NCBI GenBank assembly: GCA_002633005.1
Contig: NMRA01000698.1
Coordinates: 1 to 62,000 of the forward strand
Direction of reading: 5' to 3'
DNA from: Phoronis australis
Taxonomy: Eukaryota > Phoronida > Phoronidae
Length of the DNA: 62,000 nucleotides
The notes below the pieces were generated by a model that did no database searches, had not been told where the DNA came from, and saw only the letters and a program-made list of their open reading frames with translations. The number at the start of each line of letters is the position of its first letter. The stretch's first letter is position 1. Below, one piece after another: positions 51,561 to 62,000 of this stretch. Both the position numbers and the translations under genes were made by a program.

Positions 51561-54500
51561 CTAAAGCGAAGCGTCTTTCTCAATTGCTTCCAGCATACTG
51601 CGAGTGACGGGGGCGATGGAACTTGCGGACAGGATTTTGTTGTTTTGTTGGCGATTTGTTGCGTTTCTGATACGATCTTTCACATTGGGATACTCACTGA
51701 TAATCTGCAAGGTCAAATAATTCCCTGAAAACTCCTGGAAGGCTCAGCCACACAAGTGGCACCTTCTAAAGCTGCTATGAGCCTGCGCGTTCCGGAAAAA
51801 CGTACACGATTTACACCCCTTGCTGCAAGAAAACTAAGTTACTTGGTTAGACGAGTAGGAGTTTTGGGCGTGGAAAGTTAAGAAGGACTTTGCGTTGGTG
51901 CCTGAAACCATGTTCGGACGCCATCAGCCAACTTATTGAACCTGGTCGCTAAACTTTAAATTAGAACGCTTAAAACGTCATTGCTAATGCATCCTCAAAA
52001 GACAGAAGGCGTGGTAGTAGCCGATATTTTTGTCTGGAACGCACAGATCATGCCATAATATCGATGAAGACGAACGTTTATAACAGTGGATCTTTACTTT
52101 GAAATAGCATTAACACGTGGCATTGTTTAAAAAGCTAGTACATTTCGCCGTGTTTTGCTGGCTGAAAACGATAATAGAATTGGGCCTTTTACTCTTATCA
52201 GATTGTTTTCATAACAAGGCTTACAATAAAAGGATTCTATTTCCTTTACCAACATTAACGTGCAGTGCTGTAGTGGTAAAATTAGAGGTAAGTAGGCGCT
52301 TAACGCCCACTGTATCACTTTGAACACTGAACGTAACTTACGGAGGCGCAACCTTCAAAAACCAAAAGGTGGTTGGCTGCGCCTACCTACTCCTACGCCC
52401 CACTACAGCAATGTTAACGTGGAAACCATCACCGGCTCTGGAACGTTTATTGGAGTTGGCCAACCATAACATTTCTACATCGAAAAATGGCACCATTTAC
52501 ACGTTGCCGGACTTGAGTTTGCAACGGAAATAACAAAAGCTATAACAACAGACTGATAGAATAAGGGAAAGCAACTTCTTGAGTCATGCATGCAACAAAA
52601 GCCAGAATTTGATTATTGTTTTGAACCAGCTAAACACAAATGCAGCTTTCACTCCAAGTATGGGATCTAAAATTGGTCGAAACTGACTGTGTATTATAAG
52701 GCCTCTTAAGTAAGGCGAAATTCTAAAAGAGCCAATGCGGAAATAAAACACCTTCAGTAGTGTTTCTAAAATACGCAAAAGGCAGTCGCCTAGTTCCTGT
52801 TTCAAAGCTGGCAAAGCTTGTCACAATCTCATTCTAGATGAATGCTTTTCAGTGTCATTGTGAATGGTGAACGGTGCTCAGGCTAGTGATGACCACCGAA
52901 TGTCGTCATTTCCGGTTTATAGGAGTTGCATTCAGTTTATTCAGAGTGACGATATACTTTTAAAACCTGCATTTTGACCCAGTTTACTAGATGCCATTTG
53001 GGGTTTCAACACAAAAACACGCTCATCAGATCTTGGATTGTAACAATGCCATTTTTCAATTCCGCAAAGTTAGGATTTGCCACTGAACTTTGAAGCGTAA
53101 TAACTCGAGTCGCTGATGATTTCGATGTTCTTGTTCGTAACGAAAATAGAATCTGTAAAAATATTTTATGACCATGAGAGTAAAAGGTAAAATTTGCTTT
53201 TTGATTTTGGCCAGCTAAACAGGATGAAATGCAGCTTTAACTATCTAAAGAAATATTTTGAAACATTAACTTACAAATGAAGTAGCGTCAAGTTTGTGAT
53301 TTCTGTCAGAAAATCAAGTTTTAATGATTTAGGCAACTTATCGTCAACTAAAAGTGGCGTTCCACAATTTTTGTCGGGGATGTAATGCGTTGTCATACTT
53401 TAGAGTGTTTGAAACATCCATCAATTCATATCGATTCACCTCTACATTATCCCGCGGTATAATTTTGCTCACGGAATTCGGAGATAACCTACCAAGACCA
53501 CCAACTTACTACCTGCGGCAGTAGGGTACTGAGAAGATTGGTGTACCGACTGTCAACATGAGCTTACCTGCTTGAAGGCCTTGCAAGATAAGTAGTATAT
53601 ATAGGTGTACCCCATGGATACTACGTTGCAGGTGCATGCCGTTTGTTCCAGTACGGAGATTTCTGAAACAATTATTTGATATTATCCTTGTCTGGAATTT
53701 GGTAGGGGTGCGTAATGTGGGATTGCAGCTAGTCATTTGTTTGAAAACAGTAAACGGAAGCCAACTCGAAAAGGGGTGTGAGATAGCAGATTTTTCACAC
53801 TTAATGCTTCATTTCAGTAAAAAAAATTAAAGCAGCCTGACTGAGTGAAAGCGTATCCCAAATTGATACTCTCCTGACATAACATCAGTTTTCCAAATAA
53901 ATACAATGGAATTTATCGATTTGATTTTAAAACATAATCGTGCCATCAAAGTTGAATGACAGGGAACTCACTTACGAATGCATAAAATTTGACTGAAAAA
54001 ATAAACACAAATGCAGTAGTAGTAAGTTGCAAGGTATTGAACTGACGGGCGGAAACTGGTAGCTTGGTTTTCACCTATCGTACGTATTGATTGTTTTCCT
54101 TTGTTATGTCTTTGTTGGATATAACAATACTGGTCGCATGGATATCGTTCCTTGGGAGTACATCACACGGTTAACGAAAAAATGCTGGTTAGTAACAACG
54201 GGAACAATGGAGACGCTAATCCACCGATCTTTATTCGATCAGCTTGCGACCTGGCTTCGCGACGCCGCCGCAAAATGTTCGAATTTATATTTCTAAGGAT
54301 GGCATTTATTCAGAGTTCTTAGCTAGTGGAAGCAATGCAACAACAAATTTTAAAACATTCGCTTCTGTCTAGCGAACATATCTCTTTGTCATAGTCTTTT
54401 TTCTTTGTCCATAAACCGTGTAGCCTATTACGCATACTATCCCCAAGTTATACCGCAATCGTTTTTCAAACCAGCAGCAGCAAGTATAATCGAAAACTGT

Positions 54501-57500
54501 TTTCACCGAGAAAAATAGACTACTTGCTAAATGTATATACTTCACAAAATTATTACCTCCAAAGAGACTGCCGTCCTGTAAAGTTGCCAGAAGCGTACCG
54601 TCTGACTTAATACAGGCCACTTTTCCCGTCTCGATGAAGTACAAGTTGGATCCATTCTCCCCTTCACGTACAATGACATCGCCAGGCAAGAATATATCAA
54701 AGTCCATATTCTCGCACACTTCAAGAATAAACTCTCGAGGAGCATTGGCAAATAAGGCAGACTTACAAACGAGATCTCGACAGATGAGATGCATAATCTC
54801 TCGCTTAATATTTGGATTAATATTTCCGAGCAACTCATGGGTGTCGAAATACTTTAAGTTGTACTTGATCGCAAAGTACTCTTCTACTTTGTTTCGAAAC
54901 TGTTTTGGCAGACGATGGAGCTTCATGAATTCGAGGGTTTCCTCGACCTTCTCGTCATACTTGTTGCTCGATGTGTCGGACAACATCACGAGGTGGTTGA
55001 GATTGGCGATAAACAGCGCGTAGCAAATATTACCAATCCACACGCTGACCATGACCGAGGCAATGTCCGTCAACGTGCCGGGGGTGTACTGTCCATAACC
55101 AATGCCCAGCATGTGAGAAATGGTCCTGAACAGACCCCGAAAGTAAATGACGAGGGCTTCTTCGTTAACCAGACCTTCTTGAGCAACCCAGCTGTCTTTG
55201 AAACCAGCCACGTTAGCGACTAGATACTGCAAACATGCGTTCCAGTGTTGCAGCAGGATAAGGACGACCACGACCACAATGAATCGACGAATGGTGGCAC
55301 GCAAAGATATCAGATTGCCTACTTTGAACCTGTAGCGATAGAGGCGGGCGAGACGGATGACACGCAAGAACACGAAATACGGTGTATACTGCTTAACATC
55401 ACCCACGCTATCCATTAACAGGTCCATGGGTAGGGACCCAGGTAAAGTACAAACTACGTCTAAGACGAAGAAAGTCTTTAAGTAGCGCTTAGCCACCACA
55501 CACGAGTCCAGCACAACTGACGTTTTGATGATGTCCTCAATATAACCACTTCTGAAGTTGACCAGAATGTCCATTACAAGCAATAAGTCTCCTACGTGGT
55601 TTATTGTTGACCAAAGTCCCCCGGACTCCATTTTCCTAATACTATCGAAGCTCCACGTTATCGGGGTACTGACAGCTAGGAGAAGAAAAAGCAGGACCAT
55701 CAAAACGTCCCAGAACATTCGACATATGCTGTAAGGATGAATGACATAGCGATCCCAAAACGGGAGCGCCTTCTGACGCTCTCTTTCGGCTATTATGGAC
55801 TGGTGGCTCTTAAACATCTTGCGACAAGCGGAGTTCCCCGTGAACGAAATCTGCAAGAAAACAGACCATGGAACGATATCACTGAAAACCCTTTTTGCTC
55901 AAGGTTATGTTCGACCCTAGAACAATGACTTAATGTGCTTTGTGAATTTTATGAAAGTTGCATAAAACGAAAAGGAAATGATAACTTGGAAACTGTAACA
56001 GCGTTTGTGAGATTTCATCTTGAACATTTATGTTGTCCTGTTGTTTGTTGTGAATGTGCCTTTCTTGTTTGTTGGATCTCCAAGCAAGATCACGTGACCT
56101 AATTAGTGGAAGATTTACATAATAGTCAAAAAGCAAATTCTAAGGAATTTTTACGTTTAGAAAATAATATACTTTTGCCGAGTTAAGTTTAAGAGCACTG
56201 TAGATAATTGGCTAAGTGTACAGACTTGTCGATAAGGTCTTACATACCGTTAATGGGATTAGAAAAATTTCTGATACCAGTAACATCATGGCGGAGTGAT
56301 TTAATGTTGCTTAAACCGACAGACTACAATATGTGCTTACTTAAAGAATAGCTTATTTCTTAATTAACACAATATGCTATTAGTACACCATGTCTGCACA
56401 ACGTGTAACCATTTTTGGTCTTTATCGGCAAGATAGTCTACAGAGGTTTCATACATTTATGTTGAAATTGATACAGTTACCTACTTTTACATTTACATGT
56501 ATGGTGGTAATATTGAAAGTGATGTTGCATTCCCCTACGCGTATTTAAAGCTAGGTCTAAATGTAAATATGTATATTAATGAACATTAAAAACTAAAGGC
56601 CATTGTTTTGGTTCGTGTGTGTTTTGAGATGCAACCTTTTTATTTTATGCTTCAGCGAGTTGGCGTTCCTAATCACATTCATATACTCTGGGATCGAATG
56701 AAGTTCGTTGGTTCAACGGGAATAGACCCGGTCACAAACTTGGCTTATTCGAATTTGGAATTGGCGGCGTGAGCTTGGCATACGATAAGCGACGCCTAGG
56801 AGAAAAGGAGAATTTTTCCGTAAATAATAATGAGAACCAATACAATCATCCACGCGGATGGCCCTTCCAAAAGTGCTAGTCTAGATGACAAAAAAGGTGT
56901 GTGGTTTTTCTTTAAATTTTAAGTACAGGGGCGGATCCAGGATTTTGAGTTGGGAGGGCAGGGTAGAATATCAGTCAGGATTTTGCTCGTCAGACACTCG
57001 CAGCCTCAAACTGCCAAATGGAACCTGGAAGAATTTGTTTTTGGGGCATGGCCCCTTTATAAGTTGTATGTCACTACCTACAAAGCACTAAGTCCTACTA
57101 GTTTCACTGCCAATTCCTTTCTGACAAAATGTTTATTCTGACAGACGGCTCAATGATACTCAGGTTCGAGTTATTTTTAATTGAATATGTGGAGACATAT
57201 TTTCAAGAAATTGCAACAGCTTTTTGTGCGATTGCTTTTGTGTTGATTTCAAGATAAATATGTTGTTATTTTCTAGATCTATGAATCCTCAACGTGAAAT
57301 CAAAGGCATTCTTAATAAAAATCCGTATTTTAAAACGTTTCGTTGAGCATACATAAACTCTTTAAAAATATGCCAATGAAAGTTTGAAACATCATTCCTC
57401 CTAATAGCCGAACATTTCCGAACTAACATATGAGGTCAGAGAAAATTGCACCGCTTGTCGTGCGTTTTTTAAAGTGGTGCGATAATGCCTTCTTTTAGTT

Positions 57501-58080
57501 GTCCATCGTTTCAAAGTGAAAGTCACCTGATGTTAGCTTACGATTTCTTCCTTTACAACCAGCGCCACCAGACGCCAGCTGAGAGGCATTGGTTTCAAAA
57601 TGAGCAGGCTGCAGACCAGAAACAATGGCCTTATAAAAAACCTATGTTTTTAGAGAAATGTTGCAACTAATGTACCGCAGACAAGAGTTATACTTTGCGA
57701 ATGCGTATACCCGGCAAAAACAAGAGCTGCATTTCTCGGGTTCGTTTTACTGAACAGAAAACAAAGTTCTTTTGATAATACCCAATTTCGAGTACGGCCG
57801 CTAGGTGCTACTTTGGCGGCAACGTTACAATTTGTTAGTAATTCAAAACTTGACTTAGGCCTACCATGATGAGGTTTTCGACACACGCCTTGAAATTATC
57901 ACGTATCGTCTCAGATATTGAGCGACTTGTTACCACTGGTTCCTCTACGTCATCATGCTTCTTGTGTGATAAGTCTGCTGGCAAGGCCTCCTTTAAATTT
58001 ACTGGTGAAGCCTCCCCGGGATAGTCAACAACAATTTCTGGTACTGATAGAGACTTGTGTTTTGAGTCTGAATGGTCCAT
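51561..58080 (-). CDS. HCN/CNG-like cyclic-nucleotide-binding-domain cation channel
   Basis: Six-TM voltage-gated-like channel of the HCN/CNG superfamily, at the plasma membrane. Exon 1 is 58080-57865 (72 codons, phase 0). Exon 2 is 55850-54557 (1294 nt), holding all membrane segments. The 3' coding part is about 51822-51561. After the N-terminal HCN-type segment (CRKMFKSHQSI, FWDRYVIHPYS) come S1 (about 117-134), S2 (VGDLLLVMDILVNFRSGY), S3 (YLKTFFVLDVVCTLP), S4 (LRVIRLARLYRYRFK, about 234-248), S5 (VVVVVLILLQHWNACLQ), pore SHMLGIGYGQYTPG (GYG about 323-325) and S6. A C-linker follows (FMKLHRLPKQFRNKVEEYF), then the CNBD (FDIFLPGDVIVREGENGSNL) up to DGSLFG at the exon end. The GYG filter favours HCN-like. 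The last exon ends IISEYPNVKDRIRNATNRQ...EKDASL. S4 is short and the 3' part has a frame problem, described under findings. Confidence 0.8.
54068..54144 (+). repeat. Dispersed 77-bp repeat, copy 2 (partner at 6828-6904)
   Basis: Ungapped 77-bp match to 6828-6904, including GATATAACAATACTGGTCGC. It lies in the channel gene's intron 2. Confidence 0.5.
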
Positions 58081-58768
58081 AATTTGTACCAGTAGCAGAC
58101 GTGAAACAACTCGGAAAACTAACTGTATAGTTGATTCCTTTCCTTGTGTTTGAGATCAGAGATTGTATTACGTAAACGTGACTGCGTCTTTTACTGCTTG
58201 AAAAGTGTGTCACGTCATTCATTATTTGTCACAGAGGGCTCCAAGTTGCATAAAGCAAGGAGTGTAGTACAATTGCATTACACTCCTTGCTTAAAGTAGT
58301 ACTAATGGTATGATCAAGCTCTCACGGGCAAAACGACTCGCTGATGACCGTCCTTGCTCCAAAACCGATTTGTTACTCAATAGGCACTTTTATTGGTTGT
58401 ATAGTCATGCTTGACTGAAGTTAAGCAAAATGAATGTCTGAGTATGTTTGTATGTATGAAAATATGAATGTAATCGAGAACTTTTTTGCCATTTTATTTA
58501 ATATCTTATATTGTTATGGCCAAAATATTTCTTATTCAGGGGTGAACAACTTTTCACTCGAAACCGACCACGTATACCTCCAACAAACGCTGCCAGGCCA
58601 CTATCACCATAGCTGCTGTGGCTAGTTAGCTACGGACGCTTCCATACATATGGCGCAAAATTAATGGTAGTGGGGAAATCTATCTCATGTAGTTTGACTG
58701 CCAGAGAGATTTTAGTGTCCAGTGGTGACGTCATGGGTTAAGAATAAGAAAATGTCTTGGATTGTTGA

Positions 58769-58819
58769 CGAGGTCACGTTTCCGTTTAGTCACGCGAGGT
58801 CACGTTTCCGTTTAGTCAC
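58769..58819 (+). repeat. 26-bp direct tandem duplication
   Basis: CGAGGTCACGTTTCCGTTTA with following GTCAC occurs at 58769 and again 26 bp later at 58795. It includes two AGGTCA half-site-like motifs 26 bp apart, which may be coincidental. Confidence 0.75.
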
Positions 58820-59954
58820 ATGCAATGTCACCGACATATGCTGCACTAGGTTACATGTTTTTCATAAAATCCAATGAAATTACAAATTATTTGTCTATCG
58901 TTACTTAACTTACTTTGAGCATGGAAGTCTACTCCAATCCTCCAATTCTGTACAGCTTTGATCAAGTTTAATCGGTTCTCTAGACCTCGATGTCCTTAGT
59001 CGCTAAGCCTTTGCAAGTGCATTATATCGAGAATTTTGAACATTGCTGTGTTTAATTAAAAACTTGTTGTCTCTAATAAATGCAGTTTTGAAGTGTGCGA
59101 TTTGAAAACTGCACCCGGCCGTCATGGTGCGGTAGTTTTTCTTGAAGCAAAGTTCCAGCACGTCTCGTGTCACATAGATGACTAAAGTTGCTTGCATTAA
59201 TACGAGACACACCTAATTTTTCAACACTAAATGGGATTCCCGATTGGGTCGTCTGACAATAATTTAAACTAATTAGTTAATGCCAGAAGAAATGTCACGT
59301 TTGTGTTCACCAACAATATACATGTATTTAACTTGTCCAAAAGACAAATCCTTTAGCTCATTTTATACTTTAAGCTTATTGGCACATACCCCTTATGTAC
59401 CGGTAATACTTTTCTCCAACCTTGAATTTCCTTGATACCCTAACCATTGTTCGTTAAAAAAGATGTCAGAAGAAATGTTGTGAAAAATTTTGCAGAAGCT
59501 CGCAGGCGGGAGAAATCACCTTTTTCAACACTGAAATACAAGCTCGAAAGACCTTGCCATCTTGCTGCCTTGGAAATGATTGCTCTCCAAGGATAAGATT
59601 GTTAGTCGGCAATAATTCAACCTTGCTATGAGTCGTGGAAAAGTAGGTCTACACCAGCAATACTAACCTTGCCGAAAACCCTTATTTTATATTGATCTCA
59701 TTAAAATCTTTTCATGCACTATTCTTAGCGGACGTGTACTGTAAATTGCTTTCAAACACACTGAACTGTAATAAAATTATCAAACTAGCTAAAAGTTTCT
59801 TTTTCGAAACTTGGAATTTAAATTGTTGCAACGAACTATTTGAACTGCTCAAGCCAAATGCGCCCCTTCACCTTTAGTTTGAAAACCACTCCACGGTCGA
59901 CACGCCTGCTGGCTGCCGGCGCGCGCTCGGATTTTCAACTAGAAGTCGTTGAAT

Positions 59955-60287
59955 ATGAAGCCATTTGAAACGATGGAAGATCGAAAGAATGGTATCTCTG
60001 TAAATCAGGTTAAAATTTGGACTTCGTTGATCAAGCGCTTCCCTCTGGTGGTACCACAGATCGTCCCACTTGCTGTGGATTCCGACGTGCTATCACTCAT
60101 GCAGTCACCATTCCGGGTGGTGTTAGGCTACAATAATAAAGCTGAAATAGTCGCCAAGCTGAAAGTAGGCAATAGGCTAAACACCGAGTTGGCGATACAG
60201 TACATGTTATGCCATACGTCATGGCAGGGAATGTACTTATTAAAGTGTTTTTCAAGGACTTTGGCAGGTTCGTCCTCAGGAAGTTGA
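59955..60287 (+). other. Unrecognised 110-codon open frame
   Basis: Starts MKPFETMEDRKNG and ends AGSSSGS before TGA. The middle (VKIWTSLIKRFPLVVPQIVP, VVLGYNNKAEIVAKLKVG) has a plausible protein composition. No known domain, no neighbouring exon and no splice structure was recognised. An overlapping frame (60209-60397) is also open, so coding status is doubtful. Confidence 0.22.
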
Positions 60288-61315
60288 GAGATTTGTTATC
60301 ACGTTTACCGTTAGGTTTTTTAGGAAACGTCAGGGAGCACACGTTACACGGGACGAAACTGGTCGGTTATTACACGTGTTTAAGCACACTGACCTAAAGC
60401 GTCATAATTGCTTGTCAAAATTCACTTCTTGATTTAAAAAATTGTTGCTATAAACATGCATTCCGGCAAAGAAACGGGTTTTTGGTTTTGACCATCCGCC
60501 CAAGAACTGGTCTGAGAAAATGTTATAATCCAAGCAGCCGACTGGGGGGTGAGCTGGTCATGTCCATACCTGTACGTATTTTTCAGGAAAAAAGGATGAG
60601 TCGTCAATACATCTAAATATGGTAAATAGGTTTACATTATTTGTTGTTGGCGAATGTCGCTCACTGATGTTACTTTATATGAAATATTGGTTGAGTTCTG
60701 TTCTTTAACCCAGTCTGTGTTGCGGTTCACTTACATGTAGCCTATCTCAGTTTTTTTTCTGCTGATGTATTTTATGCATTATAAATCAAAAAATTTTTTG
60801 CTCCATTTGTTCTTTGTTAATCTTTGTTGTCCCCAGGTGATGTAAATAAATATTTCCTGTTTTACCAATTTGATTCTCTTATCTAGAAACTGATCAATTT
60901 ACATGTATGGTCTACGTTTATATTTTATCAAGGCTCGTGAATGCGGTTGTTACTAATGGTCGAAGACATGTTACTGCTAAATGGACGCTGCATTTTTTGC
61001 AAGAGCGAATTGTTGCTACCGACGTAAGCTTGATTTTAAAGCGCTCGCGTTGAACGCCCACCTTCACAAACCACCTGAATGAGATGCTTATCAATAAAAA
61101 ATTAAGGTTCGATCGTCTTAGCCACGATCAAGCCTTTTGTAAAATACAAGTATAGGCAATGAACAGTCGAGAACCAAAAACGGGACTGAAAAAGTGTGAC
61201 AAGGATTTAAAAGCTAAGCATCTGGGCATTTCAGTTATATGGGAAAATTTCTGTTAGTGGCACAGTAAAAGAGGGTTATATTGCGTGGAAAATCGAAATA
61301 TGTATACTAAGTATC

Positions 61316-61999
61316 TTAATTCTCGAAGGATATATTTTCGAAAATGAAAAGCCTGTAGAATTTTTTCATATGTCACAGACATTTCAGTAAACACGACTTT
61401 CTCATTCCTAATCGCTGTGACAGCTTCTTTGCTGTATAGGGCGAACGATCCAGAGACTGTGCCTGTCCCTTATCATGATCATGACCATCTTCCGTGGTGT
61501 GCCTGAATCAGCATTCATTCACAGGTTGATTGAGTTTGTCCTGTAGAGCCTCGAGTCCAAAATCGCTGGTCTTCTTGCCGTGGGATGTAATATTCTTTGT
61601 TAGGACTCCTAGAGACGGTTTGTTATGTTCTGTTCCCCATACTTGTTTTCTCGACCTTGGTCATGGGTCGTACGCTAGGACGGGAGTAGCAGCGACCAAA
61701 TCAGTGGACTGGTCATCCATAGTCAGGGTGTCATCTTCTTTCGGACGTTTTATTGATTCCATCAAAGCGACCGGGGCCTGCTTAGCATCTTTCTTGTTAG
61801 TGGTCGTCGTCTTTTCATATCAGTCGTTGAACCTCCACTGCCGGAATGCCATCTCCACGAAGATTGTTAGCCCCAAACGTTTCAGACTTTTCAGTTTCAT
61901 GATATGGTCTTTGTCAGCTACATCTTTGGGTGGGGCGAAGAATCCAGAAAATGTGCTGTGATATTCATAAAAATACACGTCTTTAATTGTATTTTCGGG
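61316..61999 (-). pseudogene. Protein-like frame broken only by UGA codons, running off the right edge
   Basis: Read on the minus strand from 61999 the frame has no TAA or TAG until 61316-61318, about 227 codons. It contains TGA at 61820-61822, 61661-61663, 61508-61510 and 61373-61375. The peptide between stops looks coding throughout: FFAPPKDVADKDHIMKLKS and FVEMAFRQWRFND before the first TGA; ALMESIKRPKEDDTLTMDD before the second; SDFGLEALQDKLNQPVNEC before the third; a His/Asp-rich EDGHDHDKGQAQ before the fourth. I recognise no family. Possible readings are a decayed gene or transposon whose CGA codons became TGA, or a real C-terminal exon ending at the first TGA. UGA recoding is the least likely. 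Confidence 0.4.
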
Positions 62000-62000
62000 G

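Larger units (their letters stand above)
58081..61315. other. Interval without a recognisable gene
   Basis: Upstream of the channel start; its promoter should lie in the first few hundred bases, but no element could be identified. One unrecognised frame (59955-60287) and a 26-bp duplication are listed separately. Otherwise nothing coding was recognised. Confidence 0.4.

Noticed and set aside
53509-53600. Minus-strand segment reading GKLMLTVGTPIFSVPYC between GT and AG borders
   Set aside because: Considered as the missing channel exon between 54557 and 51822, but it has no CNBD motif (FGE, RTA) and its phase does not help.
61530-61961. 143-codon plus-strand frame at the right edge
   Set aside because: Antisense to a minus-strand frame that reads more like protein. 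Its own translation has no recognisable features.

Overview
This window is eukaryotic nuclear DNA from a large, intron-rich, AT-leaning animal genome. Introns run from about 300 bp to over 4 kb with GT-AG borders. The recognised proteins are metazoan: an SLC22 transporter, DCAF8, hormone-sensitive lipase and an HCN/CNG-type channel. Numerous short foldback repeats and minisatellites, and two near-identical tandem blocks joined at runs of N, suggest a highly heterozygous marine invertebrate, perhaps a lancelet, hemichordate or echinoderm. The species is an inference; the sequence does not prove it.

Layout. (1) 197-1813, minus: the first two coding exons of an SLC22-type organic ion transporter running off the left edge. 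(2) 1.8-17.6 kb: no recognisable gene, but foldback, palindromic and dispersed repeats and microsatellites. (3) 18537-33272, minus: a complete 12-coding-exon DCAF8 (WD40 substrate receptor of CUL4-DDB1 ubiquitin ligases), predicted 739 aa. (4) 33.3-35.4 kb: the interval between two divergent genes, probably holding both promoters. (5) 35386-46859, plus: a complete 10-coding-exon LIPE (hormone-sensitive lipase), predicted 894 aa, with the catalytic triad visible. (6) 47031-49149: a second copy of the 3' end of LIPE (part of exon 8, exons 9 and 10) after a 139-bp gap. It is probably the other haplotype misplaced in tandem, or else a real partial duplication. (7) 51561-58080, minus: an HCN/CNG-like channel with a shortened S4 and an unusual C-terminal half of its cyclic-nucleotide domain. 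(8) 58.1-62 kb: no clear intact gene, but a minus-strand frame at the right edge reads like protein for about 227 codons and is interrupted only by UGA.

The genes do not form an obvious pathway; this is ordinary animal gene neighbourhood. Exon borders were placed by hand from splice consensus, reading-frame phase and remembered family alignments. For DCAF8 and LIPE every phase closes exactly. For the channel one frame break remains. No search or alignment program was run.
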